Of a stretch of 64,000 nucleotides of DNA, positions 33,608-44,573 are shown piece by piece. Both the position numbers and the translations under genes were made by a program. How positions within the stretch are numbered: the first letter of the stretch is position 1; every line of letters begins with the position of its first letter. The notes under the pieces were generated by a model. That model was not told the origin of the DNA and ran no database searches. It saw nothing but the letters and a program-made list of their open reading frames with translations. The DNA comes from Flaccisagitta enflata (taxonomy: Eukaryota > Chaetognatha > Sagittoidea > Aphragmophora): NCBI GenBank assembly GCA_965153355.1, contig OZ231126.1, forward strand, positions 30,318,001 through 30,382,000. The letters run 5' to 3'.

Positions 33608-33982
33608 TTTTTAGTCACGTACTACGCGACTCAACAACCCTCTATATCTGTCAGTCAGTTGGATGGTCAGTCGGATGGTAACACTTTGTTTTTTGCCGTT
33701 TACGGGCGGTTTTTGCAATACGGCTTCTGCCGAAATGCTTGGATAGCCTTTTTTTTATCACTGCCCCTACCCATCCGTACGCAACTAGGGCAGCTGTTTA
33801 TCCGGCCTTGTTTATCACTGCTCCTACATATCCGCGAGCGACTAGGGCAGCTGTTTATCCGGCCTTGTTTATCACTGCTCCTACCTATCCGCGAGCAAAT
33901 AGGGCAGCTGTTTATCCGGCCTTGTTTATCACTGCTCCTACATATCCGTGAGCGACTAGGGCAGCTGTGTATCCGGCCATAT
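33608..33982 (-). mobile_element. H-family element with four tandem 5' ends
   Basis: Hairpin GTCACGTACTACGCGAC at 33614-33630; GTCAGTTGGATG repeats. The 5' terminal segment TTTATCACTGCTCCTAC... to ...TCCGGCCTTG is then repeated as four 57-bp units (starts 33754, 33811, 33868, 33925). The first unit's 5' block is GTACGCAACT, keeping the GTAC of this copy's hairpin; the later units have GAGCGACT. Confidence 0.88.
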
Positions 33983-34078
33983 TCTCTCCAAAATGTAAGA
34001 TGACATCTTTTTGCGTACATTGAAGACAAAGCATCGATTTCTCAACAAGACCACAAAAAGTATCGGTAACGGATTATT

Positions 34079-34143
34079 ATTAAAAACGTAGCTAGCTAGC
34101 TATTTCCTTTAGATTTCCTTAGGAAATAGGCTACGTTTTTAAC
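34079..34143. repeat. Hairpin TTAAAAACGTAGC/GCTACGTTTTTAA
   Basis: Arms of about 25 nt (AAAACGTAGC..TATTTCC and GGAAATAGGCTACGTTTT) around a short AT-rich loop. Same at 56239-56300. Function unknown. Confidence 0.7.
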
Positions 34144-34145
34144 AA

Positions 34146-34575
34146 TGACCTGTTGTCTTCTTCTGCGTTTATACAACTTCTTCGACAATTGATGCGCCCT
34201 TACGGCCAAATTAGTCGGTCAGGTACATAAATTGGGCGACCAAGAACAGTTTTCTATACCTTACCACAATGACCAAAATTTGTATCATCACCCTTGCTCT
34301 ATGCGCAGTGCCCATAGGTGGGAAACATTAGGCTAGTACGAGTTGCTTTCAACGCGATAATGTTCTAAAAAAATTACCCATTCAATTCCACCTACAAAAA
34401 TGCGGTAGTTAAACCGGTACCTTGAAATCTGTGAAAGTGGGAGTTAATGGTTACATTGTCAAGTGTCAAAAGTCAATTGTCAGTTGTCAATGGTCAATTG
34501 TCAATATTCCCACTGGCTCTTGTCGTAAAACGGACATCTTTGCGTCATTGAATAAAATCTAGGGACAAGTTCAAA
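34146..34575. other. No recognised gene (duplicated segment)
   Basis: Contains (GTCAATTGTCA)n-like words at 34455-34505; otherwise plain. Confidence 0.5.
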
Positions 34576-35375
34576 AACTATGGCAAAATAAAAAAGCGAA
34601 CGAATTTTGAGAGAGCAAAAATATAAGAAGATTTTGACCAATTTGCACAAAATTTACAGGGAATCATACCCATGATTTCGAGTATTCATCAAAATCTGTT
34701 GAATACTTTAGCTAATGCTAGCCAAAATTCGCTTCTACTCAGATAAAGTCTAATAGGGTAGATATTGGTTGATTGTAATTTGCTCAGGATAAGAAATATT
34801 CAGTTACCTGTAAGAATATTTTTGCAATTTGGGAGACTAAAAAAGCTTCCATCTTCACAAAAATTTTACTGGAGATTACTCATATGCACAAAAGTTACCG
34901 GTTAAAAAATAATGATAATCGGTAAAAAACTATGGCGCATAGCACTACTTTATATTTCAGGTTTCATCTTCATTAACTTCATTCTTAAACCCATTAAAAA
35001 AGTTTTGGAAAATTTGCTGTTTCTTTTGAAATAATCAGAGTTTCGTTATGAAATTTTTACCACAGCCTGCAAACAATGTGGTCTACTTCCACTTCAAATT
35101 TCCTCAAAATCGGACTAGATTAAGTGCGGTTTTTTAAAATTTGTTTATTCATTCTTTGAAAATTCTTATGAGTGTACGATGAATTTCTGATCATTGGACA
35201 AGCACTTTTAAAAAAGCTAAAATTACTAAACTATTTAGGGCAGGACATCGATTTTTTCAGTGATGCTTAATAATACCAAAAAGTAACTCCAGTAAAAATT
35301 TCAGCATACTGGGTGAATTTTCAAAGGATGTAAAAGCAAAGGAAGTAACTGTTCGCTTTTTTTTTGGCCATAGTT
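34576..35375. mobile_element. 800-bp inverted-repeat element, absent from copy B
   Basis: Left AACTATGGCAAAATAAAAAA then GCGAAC. Right GTTCGCTTTTTTTTTGGCCA then TAGTT. These are inverted ends of about 25 bp. Copy B at about 56730-56742 reads TTCAATAACTACCTC across the site. The exact target duplication or footprint is not resolved. No transposase frame. Confidence 0.8.
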
Positions 35376-35531
35376 ACCTCATTGTACAAATGTTGGTTTG
35401 GACCTGATGTCCCCAACCACCCGCTGGGAATCAGCTCTCAGGTCGTTTCGTTCTTACCGGAATGCTGAATCGATTTCATTCATCTATAATCATCTCTGAG
35501 TCCTGATTATCATTGTTCAAAATTCAAGTGA

Positions 35532-35741
35532 TTGTTATCATCCCGTTCCTGTCATTGTACTTGTCATTTAGCTAAATTCAAGTCAGTTAACCGTGATCAG
35601 GATTTCGGTTGTCACTTGTCATTCCATTTGATGACACGCGACTTTTGTACATGTTATGATTGTCATATCAATGAGAAGTCGTACGCGCGATTCAATGTCA
35701 GGAAGTGTATGCACACTGTTTTTTTTTCCGAAATCTTTTAA
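35532..35741 (+). CDS. Small His/Cys-rich ORF, doubtful
   Basis: 69 codons starting MLSSRSCHCTCHLAKF, with Cys at residues 7, 9, 11, 27, 39, 41, 44 and 59, so a possible metal-binding pattern by residue content only. Copy B (56894-57103) keeps the frame with one Glu-to-Lys change near the end. The duplicates are too similar for this to show selection. No promoter or splice evidence. Confidence 0.15.
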   Translation: MLSSRSCHCTCHLAKFKSVNRDQDFGCHLSFHLMTRDFCTCYDCHINEKSYARFNVRKCMHTVFFSEIF

Positions 35742-36066
35742 AGAACCAATAAAAGCATTTTAATTTTCTTTATATTCAATATTGAAAGAACTATAGCTTA
35801 GCACAGTATAACATGAGAAAAAGCCGCATTTTTTTAATGAAAGCATCAACATCATGTAAAATGATCATTGTGCGATATTTCATTTGATCCGACAAATGAA
35901 ACTTGAACTCAATTGCACAGAGTATGAAACATAACAAATTAGAATATATTCTTCTCTCTGTAAGATCGATAACACTAAGATTCAGAGGGAACACATCCCA
36001 AATCTCTCCCCACGATCGCACTGCGGGGAGACAATCGGATTTGCCAAAATTGTCGTCGGATTTCTT

Positions 36067-36070
<4 letters not shown>

Positions 36071-36097
<27 letters not shown>
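36071..36097. repeat. Poly(A) run
   Basis: About 27 A residues after TTTCTTCCTC; a similar run in copy B at 57435-57461. Confidence 0.9.
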
Positions 36098-36163
36098 CCA
36101 GTTTGTCTTTTTTGAACTCTTAAGAATGATCTTTGAGGGAAGATCGATGCATGAAATCTCGCT

Positions 36164-36210
36164 GACAATTATTCAATTCTTCGGGTCACGTGAACATAAA
36201 AGCCCATTTG
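36164..36210 (+). promoter_or_regulatory. CACGTG plus CATAAAAG promoter-like module 1
   Basis: GACAATTATTCAATTCTTC, then TCACGTGAACATAAAAGCCC, then ATTT. E-box core CACGTG followed 4 bp later by a TATA-like CATAAAAG. The same module recurs at 36531-36592. Promoter function is inference. Confidence 0.35.
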
Positions 36211-36232
36211 TGCACTTCGGGATGCTTAATGC

Positions 36233-36507
36233 ATCTGTAATAACTATTGATCATTTCAGAAAAGTTCATATTCTCAATCAAAACAAAACTGTATTAGAGC
36301 ATAAAGAGTTATCAGATTGATCTAAAACAATTTTTTTTCTCTCTTGTGAGAAGATATCTTAATGGTTGACAAGCACAAAACGCGATAAGGAAGCTAATGC
36401 TTTTAGTTTCTTCAAAAAATAAAGATTTCTATTTCCTGAAAAAATTATGATGCTGCAGTCTGAATACTGTAGAGCGTTGTTTCAAGGATCATAAGTTTTC
36501 TGCAATG
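36233..36507. other. Segment present in copy A only
   Basis: Copy B goes directly from ATGCTTAATGG to AGAAGACTTATGC (57587-57606). The extra 275 bp has no inverted ends, so insertion and deletion are both possible. It sits between the two promoter-like modules. Confidence 0.75.
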
Positions 36508-36530
36508 AGACTTATGCAAGTAATCACACA

Positions 36531-36592
36531 GACAATTATTCAATTCTTCATCATCATGTGATCTCTGGTCACGTGAACATAAAAGCCCATTT
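36531..36592 (+). promoter_or_regulatory. CACGTG plus CATAAAAG promoter-like module 2
   Basis: GACAATTATTCAATTCTTCA, then TCATCATGTGATCTCTGG, then TCACGTGAACATAAAAGCCC. The CATAAAAG is about 50 bp before the ATG of the Cys-rich frame, a position that would fit a TATA element with a short leader. Conserved at 57624-57685. Confidence 0.4.
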
Positions 36593-36627
36593 TTACACTT
36601 TGGAATTCTTTTTGCTAGACTACGGAC

Positions 36628-36816
36628 ATGGAAAGAAGTGCTGCTTGGTGTACGCTGGATTGCGTAAAAGTCATGAACAGACGCTTAAAAGAGTTGGGTG
36701 CTTATTGTATATTTTGTGATAGGTGGAACAATATCCCTCACTTTACCCAGACTGAAAAATGTGGAAGAGGGCCTTGTGAGCCCTCACTGACTAGTTACTA
36801 CGCGCATCACTCCTAG
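36628..36816 (+). CDS. Candidate 62-residue Cys-rich protein (copy A)
   Basis: Frame from ATG at 36628 to TAG. Cys at residues 8, 12, 27, 30, 45 and 50 gives C-x3-C, C-x2-C and C-x4-C pairs, with basic residues between (VKVMNRRLKEL). No signal peptide or membrane segment. Codon use and composition are not those of a simple repeat. Copy B at 57721-57909 differs by one replacement (Ser4 to Arg) and one silent change. The start follows a CACGTG/CATAAAAG module that occurs twice. I recognise no family. A first exon or a chance frame remain possible. Confidence 0.35.
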   Translation: MERSAAWCTLDCVKVMNRRLKELGAYCIFCDRWNNIPHFTQTEKCGRGPCEPSLTSYYAHHS

Positions 36817-36859
36817 TTTTCCATTTAGCAAAAGTAACTTGCAAACATCCATTCTGAGT

Positions 36860-37144
36860 CTAACCCAAAATACCTATGCTTACCAAAATAGATAAAGGCC
36901 AATGATTGTTACCTTTATTACCAAAATTCAACAAATCACCTGAGGGTAACATTGTTAAGAAACTATACCCTTGAAGGATAGAATCGAGGTCAAGCTTAAA
37001 GCGACCGCCGGACATTCTTATCCAAGGTACTGAGTAGTATATTGCATGCGCATATTGCAGTTTAGAAAGAAGATTCTGCCATGGGCTCCTGTCAACGCAA
37101 GAATGGAGCAAAAATGCAGCTAGTGAAAAGTCATTGGCATGCAT
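36860..37144 (-). CDS. Uncharacterised 94-codon ORF, doubtful (copy A)
   Basis: Balanced composition: begins MHANDFSLAAFLLHSCVD, with a Trp/Tyr-containing middle and a hydrophobic C-terminal stretch. Copy B (57953-58237) keeps the frame with two replacements (Phe to Ile, Ser to Gly) and two silent changes, which does not discriminate coding from neutral. It lies downstream of and opposite to the Cys-rich frame. No family recognised. Confidence 0.2.
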   Translation of the reverse strand: MHANDFSLAAFLLHSCVDRSPWQNLLSKLQYAHAIYYSVPWIRMSGGRFKLDLDSILQGYSFLTMLPSGDLLNFGNKGNNHWPLSILVSIGILG

Positions 37145-37358
37145 TCATTGACTAGGAATCTAAGGTGATGTTTTTTGGTCTTCGTTCATTGATCATTATG
37201 CCAACTCGTTACTAAACATTGTTTTCACTTAGACAAAAACTGCAGAGACCATAGTGTTGAAATCGAAATTTGTCCCTCAGTGCGGCATCGCTAATTTGGG
37301 AAAATATGCGAGAAATATCTGTTACATTTACAAAACATTGTACATTCAACGCTCAATT

Positions 37359-37465
<107 letters not shown>

Positions 37466-37566
37466 CAGGTATACTCATAAATATATGATTTAGAGAAGGA
37501 TTTTTTTCAAAGTGTTATTTGACATAACTTTACTAACTTAAACCATAAATCATTCTTGAAATCGTA

Positions 37567-38141
37567 GATAACAAGTCATCCAAGGATCGCACATAGTCAG
37601 CGGTACCCAATGCCCTGCTTGGAGTGATTAAAGCCAGTGGAAAAGTGGAGTGAGAGCAGGGCAGCAACCCAAAAGGGCCGATGTCCTGTCGAACACAAAT
37701 TCGAATTTCCACTTACGTCCTGAGATGGCATATTTTGCATTTTTGGGGTAATTTTCTGTGATATTCATTGGGAATTTTTTTCTTTTTTCTGTCAATTTGC
37801 TTATGTTCTTCTATGAGAATTTGAAGTCTGAAGGCTGGATTTAGAAGCCCAGAGGCTGGATTTGAGGCCTGAGAGGCTGGATTTGAGGCTGGGAGGCTGG
37901 GTTGAGGCCTGAGAGGCAGATTTGAGGCCTGAGAGGAAGCAGTTTGAGACTGGGAGCTTGATTTGAGGCCTGAGAGGCCAGATTGGGGTCCTGAGAGCCC
38001 TGATTTGAAACCTGAGAGGCTGGATTTAGGGCCTGAGAGGGTGGAGAAGCGGAGGGGGACATCGTATAATGTCAGACCAGTTGTGTGGTTCACCCCTGTG
38101 TCCTACAGGACATCGGCCCTTTGGGGCCGCTGCCCAAAAAG
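37567..38141. mobile_element. C-family element 4 (copy A)
   Basis: Left ACAAGTCATCCAAGGATCG, GCGGTACCCAATGCCC, GGGCAGCAACCCAAAAGGGC, ATGTCCTGTCGAACAC. Right CTGTGTCCTACAGGACATCG, TTTGGGGCCGCTGCCC. The middle at 37825-38045 is a 21-bp minisatellite (GATTTGAGGCCTGAGAGGCT). Copy B (58870-59430) differs in unit number and in end sequence. Confidence 0.85.
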
Positions 38142-38715
38142 CAAATGAGATCAAAACACAGTGTGTCCAATGGTGATGATATCTTTACAACACCGCATAT
38201 CAATTTTAACCAGATTTTTTCATTTGAATTCTAAGTAAAAAAAGATAGAATTCTGAAATTTTCTTCAATCCACTGTCTTCATAACTAATAAACGTAGTTT
38301 GTTAAAACATTCGTTCTCGTGGTCATGTGTTAAAAACTAAATGTACAGTGATTCTTTTCGGGCATCAAATACCTCAGGCATAGCATTTTGATACACAATG
38401 AAAAGAATTTCATTAACATTACATCTGGTATGAATTTACCATAACGTCAATATGTAAATTTTTTATTGGCTTAGAGGTTTACAACAAGATTTTAAATTAA
38501 AATTTTGTTGATAAATATCTAGTATAACTTTTAAAAAATCCTTAATGTTGTTTTATATATAAGAAATATATAAGAAATAATGAGCACTGTTATCAGCAAA
38601 GCCAGTTTATAGTGCGGTCACCCTTTGGGCGCGCTGCAAATCCAATTACATCTGATTAGGCAAAAACTATCGCAATAATTTTAGAATCAAGATACAACTC
38701 CGCTCATATATGACA
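38142..38715. other. No recognised feature (duplicated segment)
   Basis: AT-rich, shared with 59431-59995; no gene supported. Confidence 0.5.
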
Positions 38716-38754
38716 ACAACAAAGCCAAAACCCAATTTGAGGATGACAACAAGA

Positions 38755-39160
<406 letters not shown>

Positions 39161-39199
39161 ACCAGAGCATGAAAAATTCCCGTGCTAAGTTTTAAAAAA

Positions 39200-39419
39200 C
39201 AAGGCCGACACCTATCAGTCGCGTGCGAGATTTACATTTAGAATGACTAAGAATGACTTAAAATGACTAAGTATACTCTTATATGACCTAAAATGACAAA
39301 AAAAAAAAAAAATAAATAAAATTGATGAAAAAAATAAAATGGGCACCGACCGACCAACTGACCGACCAACGGACGGACGGACCAAGTGGGGTGTAGAGTC
39401 GCGTGCACGCGACTAAAAA
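39200..39419 (+). mobile_element. H-family element, CACCTATCAG subfamily (copy A)
   Basis: CAAGGCCGACACCTATC start, 5' block AGTCGCGTGC at 39217-39226, (AATGACTAAG)n interior, CCGACCAACTGACC repeats, hairpin GTCGCGTGCACGCGAC at 39398-39413, TAAAAAG. The interior differs wholly from the GGGTGGGCAGGGGC type while both ends and the hairpin are retained. Confidence 0.9.
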
Positions 39420-39534
39420 GATTGATCAATCTGTTGTTGTCTCAATGATTGAAAGACAGACGAAAAGACAGGCACAAACACAGACACCCCCCACACACAT
39501 CTAAGCATACATACATGCTTATAACACATACAAG

Positions 39535-40200
39535 AATTTAGCCTATGACAGACACAATTTGTTAGTTCCTTGAAATCCATTTAAGCGACAAGCGAAACTG
39601 TATGTGAATCACTTTCAAAAAGAACAGACTCTCCTCAGGCCACACAAGACCAAATCGCAGATTCATCATTCTAACACAACCACTCCTAACTTTTCTGTTT
39701 GATTTTAATTCAACAGTTAAGTTTCACAGCACATGTCGAGGGAATGGACAAAAATAGTGAAACTGCCTTACTGCCAATTAATGATCTACGTATTGCGTCT
39801 AAATTCGTCAACAATGATTGCGACCATATGCAAACTATAAAACCTTTAATGGGACAGCAATTTTTTTATGCATGCGGGTACGCGGGTATACGGGTATGCC
39901 TTGATAGCGGATGCTCCACTGTGCTTGTCGCTGTCCTCAATAGCTTCTCATTCAGTTCTTCTTGCATGGTGACTTACCATATTGTGAAGTTCGGTTGCAC
40001 ATCCACTTTGCGTATTGGGACACCCGCGTTTCCTCCAAAATGGCGGCCTCAATATGTAGGCCAAATTCAATTAATGCTTGGATACTTCTTTCAATAAGAA
40101 TCTTCTTCCATAACAGTTAAGGAAAGATCTCTACCAGCATTGGCCTTCAGATTCCACCAAGTCCTTCTTTCTCACCATAAAAGCCTGTGCTTCGTTTTTT
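39535..40200. other. Right flank of copy A; no recognised gene
   Basis: Unique-looking sequence after the duplication edge. A 132-codon frame (39699-40097) has balanced composition with several Cys but no recognised motif, promoter or partner copy; I do not call it. Confidence 0.5.
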
Positions 40201-40224
40201 CTTTCTTCTCCTCTCCCATTCTTA

Positions 40225-40710
<486 letters not shown>

Positions 40711-41005
40711 TTTTTCTTTCATTCAATCAACTACAAAAACTGCACTGAAGCTTGATTCAAAAGTTATAAAACAGGTGTAACAGTGACAGATCATATGGTG
40801 CACGTAAATCGCAATATATCGTGGCCTTGGCCTTGAGTAATCGCGGTCTGCTGATGGTCGATGGTCAAACTAATTCTATTATCATTTTGACTACACTTTT
40901 TTTTTTTATAAGAGACTTTTTTATAAGAGACATGAGGCTGAGATTCACTGAAAATTTAAGACAAAATAAAGGGCAAGCTCCAGGCTGACTTTTGCCTCAA
41001 CTTAT

Positions 41006-41230
41006 TCTTAGCGTGCACGCGACTCTACACCCCGCTTTGTCCGTCCGTTGGTTGGTCGATCAATTAATCAGTCAGTTGGTCCCCATTTTACATTTTTATC
41101 AATTTTATTTCTTTAAGTCATTTAAGTCTTTTTAGGTTAAACTAAGTCATTCTAAGTCATGCTAAGTCATTCTGTTACTAACAGATTCTGTTAGTCTCGC
41201 ACGCGACTTTTAGGTGTTGGCCTTGTTTTT
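41006..41230 (-). mobile_element. H-family element nested in the MITE
   Basis: Hairpin remnant GCGTGCACGCGAC at 41011-41023 (outer arm shortened), CTACACCCCGCTTTGTCC, (AAGTCATTCT)n interior, 5' block GCACGCGACT at 41199-41208, end AGGTGTTGGCCTTGTTTTT. Same subfamily as 39200-39419. Confidence 0.8.
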
Positions 41231-41261
41231 CCTTTTATTACAAGTAAGAGTAGTGAGTGTA

Positions 41262-41459
41262 GTTAAAGTAGTAATAGTAGCAGCAAAAGTAGTAGTAGTA
41301 TCAGTAGTAGTAATAGTAGTAGTAGTAGTAGTAGTTGTAGTAGTAAAAGTAGTATTAGTGGTAGTAAAAGTAGTAATGTGGTAGTAGTAGTAATAGAAGT
41401 AGTAGTAGTACTAGTAGTAGTAGTAGTACTAGTAGTAGTAGTAGTACTAGTAGTAGTAA

Positions 41460-41497
<38 letters not shown>

Positions 41498-41605
41498 ATA
41501 GTAGCAGTAGTAGTAATAGTAGCAGTAGTAGTGATAAAAATAGTAGTAATAGTAGTAGTATCAGTAGTTGTGATATCAGTATCAGTAATACTAATAGTAG
41601 TAATG
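41262..41605. repeat. (AGT)n trinucleotide tract
   Basis: About 340 bp of AGT/TAG with AAAAGT and CAGT variants. Confidence 0.95.
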
Positions 41606-41712
41606 GATTAAGTCAGGGAAAAATAAGAACAAATTAAGAGAATTCGAGGCTGAAAATGACTTGGAATTTAAGAACACTCAGGCTGAGTTGAAAAAAGGTT
41701 GTCTCTTATAAA

Positions 41713-42092
41713 AAAAAAAAAGTGTAGTCGTTAAACAAGTCTTTCCTGTCACTGAGCTCAGAGCCTCTGTTCCATTTTAGACGACGATTTCCTCGTAGTA
41801 TCGGCGATCGAATTGAGAAAAGAAATTGCATATAATTAGTATTTCATCTTCTCATGATCATATTAAGATCTCTGCATTCTCAGACAATTTGTGTTTCAAA
41901 GAGGGTCAAAATGGAAATAATGAATGAATGGAAATGGAAAAACAAGTGAATGAAAGTGATTCAGATAGCTCAGACATGATATCTAAAAGAAAAATTTGCA
42001 TTTATTTAGTAAAAAGGGCCAAGTTTAGCCAATGTTACTAAGGAAAATTTATTGAAAATTTCTACTTTTCTTATTTTTGGTCACTGACAGGG
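41713..42092. other. No recognised feature
   Basis: AT-rich, no element or gene recognised. Confidence 0.5.
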
Positions 42093-42240
42093 GGCTGGTC
42101 TAAATTCTAAATTTGCATAGAAAATGAAAAAATGAAAAAACAAAAAACATAGTTCTCTTCCCAAATCGATTACAGAGAGAACTATGTTTTTCAAAATGCA
42201 AAATTTCTTTGTGTTTGGCTTTCTTAGAATTTAGACCACA
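42093..42240. mobile_element. Small foldback element
   Basis: GGTCTAAATTCTAA at the left and TTAGAATTTAGACC at the right, with an inner pair AAAACATAGTTCTCT/AGAGAACTATGTTTT. Total about 148 bp. Confidence 0.75.
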
Positions 42241-42475
42241 GAAAATGAAAAAAGTGTAAACAATCTTGCAAAAAACACAATTTTTCCTGCTTGTTTTATC
42301 TGAATCATAGTTCAAAAAACTTTTCTAGGTCAGATTATGATAAAATAGTATATCTGGGGAAGTGTCTTTAGTTAGAGACAATTTGTTTACTAAAAGCATT
42401 CCAGCTTTAATATTGGCCTGATAATGATGCAAAAAGTGTGGTGAAACACTTAATTTTCCTTCGAAAAGTTGCCGT

Positions 42476-42716
42476 CCTATCTTCGCCGAAAGAAACGAAG
42501 CAGTTTTAAAAATAGCATCAACTTTGGAAGAATATTGCTCCAAAACGAGTAAAGCTACAGACCCCAGATTGGTCCCATTTTAAAGATCTCCTTTAAATCT
42601 TTTAAATGGGAGCAATCTGGGAAGTGTAGCTTTATTCGTTCAAGAGCAGCATTCTTCCAAAGTTGATACTATTTCTATAACTGCTGCATTTCTTTCGGCG
42701 AAGATGGTATTAGGAA
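42476..42716. mobile_element. Foldback element with about 110-bp arms
   Basis: Left arm CTATCTTCGCCGAAAGAAAC ... ATCAACTTTGGAAGAAT ... GTAAAGCTACA ... CCCAGATTG. The right arm is its complement with moderate mismatches. Centre near 42588 (AAGATCTCCTTTAAATCTTT). Confidence 0.85.
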
Positions 42717-42907
42717 TTTTCTCCGTCTTCTCCTTCAAGCAATTGGGATTTGGGCCCTAGGACTGAGATTTGAGCCTCGATATTGGAGAAGGAGAAATTT
42801 CCTATGTGAGAGGGAGAACTAATAAGAATGTAACATTAACAGATGACACAGTTACACACCGACACACAACAGGCAAGACTGGCAGTCAAGACGACAGTCA
42901 AAGCTAC

Positions 42908-42909
42908 TT

Positions 42910-42956
<47 letters not shown>

Positions 42957-43014
42957 GAGAGTGAGAGAGTGAGGAGAGTGAGAAAGGGAAAGTGAGGGAA
43001 GTGAGAGAGAGAGA

Positions 43015-43072
<58 letters not shown>
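42908..43072. repeat. (GA)n tract with GTGA spacers
   Basis: GA 42912-42953, GAGAGTGAGAGAGTGAGG and AAAGGGAAAGTG variants, then GA to 43071. Confidence 0.93.
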
Positions 43073-43111
43073 TTAGTGTGGACCATGCTTTAAATATACC
43101 ACGATTGAAAG

Positions 43112-43112
<1 letters not shown>

Positions 43113-43193
<81 letters not shown>
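43113..43193. repeat. (GT)n microsatellite
   Basis: About 80 bp of pure GT. Confidence 0.97.
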
Positions 43194-43195
<2 letters not shown>

Positions 43196-43725
43196 GCGAC
43201 AGAAATGATTAGTTCCGATTAAATTCGGCCTTCCTCCACTGGCTTCACTGCACTGGGCTTTCTTTTTCGAATCGTCCTCTTTATATCATTCATTCTACAT
43301 GATTATTGGGAGTATTTTCAAATTTGGCACTTCTCCGTTGTATCAATCTCAAGTACTGTTCCTAAGCTTCAATCTCATGTGTATATCATCACAAAAAATA
43401 TTCGGAAATTAATAGCCACAGGCCAAGGGGTCCAAAAGGGTCAATCAGGGGGTCAAGTATGATCCCCCAAAAGGGGTCAAAATTTCAAAGTGGTCCAAAT
43501 TAAATTCTGATTGCAGATTTGGATTCCTCTCAAAAAAGTAGCAAAAGAAAGTACTCTTCTTTTTTTTAACATCTCATTCTAGGTGGGTCCAAATTGGGGT
43601 CAAAGGTCAAAAACAACCCCGATCTGACCTCTCGAGAGGTCAAAAATCAAAACTCAGGTAAAACACAATTCTGAGACCAGTTTTGGAATCCTCATGAAAA
43701 ATAAGACCAAAAATGTTAATATTTT
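43194..43725. other. Plain sequence with GGGGTCAAA words
   Basis: 43410-43640 repeats AGGGGTCAAA loosely. No gene supported. Confidence 0.5.
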
Positions 43726-44350
43726 TTCAGCCTTAGAATATAAACTTCCAATAACTTTCTCAGTCCTTAATCTGCCTCTGAGGCATTATGTATGCCCAAA
43801 CTGTTTATTGCCTCAGAACCCCTGTATTCACCACAGGACTGCCCCCTCCGGGACCCGCCTAACCTCAAAATCAGTCCAATCATGCCTCATTTAGCCCTCT
43901 CTGGCCTCAATCAACCCTCCTGAACTTTGAATCAGCCGTCCCCCCCTAACCAAAAAGCCTCTGATCAGCCCTCTCAGGCCTCAAGTTAGCTCTCAACATC
44001 AAATTAGCCTCAGCCCTTAAATCAGCCTTTCAGACTACAAAATGACCACTCTAAGGCTTCAGTTAGACTAGCAAGCTTCAAAATAACTTTCTCGGTCCTT
44101 AAATCTGCCCTCTCAGGCATTATGTATGCCCCAAAACTGCTTATTTATGCCTCAGACCCCTGTGTTCTACAGGACTTAGTCCCTTTCGGGGCCTGCCCAA
44201 CCTCAAATCAGTCCTCTCAGGCCTCATTTAGCACTCTCAAGCCTTAATCAACTCTCTTTAACCTTAAATCAGCCCTCCCAGGCCTCAGAGTTGGTCTCTC
44301 ATACATCAAATCAGCCCTCCCAGGCCTCAAATCAGCCCTCTATCGTCTCA
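43726..44350. mobile_element. Decayed C-family elements
   Basis: 22-bp units such as TCAGCCCTCTCAGGCCTCAA throughout, with two decayed right-end modules: CACAGGACTGCCCCCTCCGG at 43831 and TGTGTTCTACAGGACTTAGT with CCCTTTCGGGGCCTGCCC at 44161-44199. The surrounding sequence (TTATGTATGCCCAAACTG) is itself duplicated (43786 and 44121). Confidence 0.6.
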
Positions 44351-44354
44351 AGCC

Positions 44355-44475
44355 TCAGATCAATTTAAGTCATCTTAAGTCAATTAACTTCAATGGAAGT
44401 CTTTTTAGTTATACTGTATATAATTAAAGGACTTTGTAAGTCTCGCTCGCGACTTAGAGGTGTTGACCTTGTTGT
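44355..44475 (-). mobile_element. H-family 5' part, TAAGTC subfamily
   Basis: (TTAAGTCA)n, then TCTCGCTCGCGACTTAGAGG and TGTTGACCTTGTTG. No hairpin at the other side. Confidence 0.6.
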
Positions 44476-44492
44476 TTTTCAATCTGTGTCCC

Positions 44493-44552
44493 TTTCTAGT
44501 CGCAGAAACGCGACTCTAAAAGCGACTACACTCGGTTTATCCATCCATCACT
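44493..44552 (-). mobile_element. H-family 3' fragment
   Basis: CTAGTCGCAGAAACGCGACTC (hairpin 44499-44514 with part of the stem changed), then CACTCGGTTTATCCATCC. Confidence 0.55.
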
Positions 44553-44573
44553 ATTCAATGTTGAGATATTTAA

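Larger units (their letters stand above)
40905..41712. mobile_element. MITE (TTATAAGAGACA ends) with nested H element
   Basis: Left TTTATAAGAGAC twice in a row (40906 and 40919), then GAGGCTGAGATTCACTG. Right AAGAACACTCAGGCTGAG and TTGTCTCTTATAAAA. The ends match the element at 3875-4273. About 600 bp of its length is an H element plus a trinucleotide tract. Confidence 0.75.

Noticed and set aside
33659-34003. 114-codon frame with repeated LFIRPCLSLLL units
   Set aside because: Produced by the 57-bp (19-codon) reiterated H 5' ends; unit length divisible by three explains the regular peptide.
39699-40097. 132-codon frame of ordinary composition
   Set aside because: No motif, no duplicate to compare, no promoter or splice signal that I can support; left as unannotated flank.
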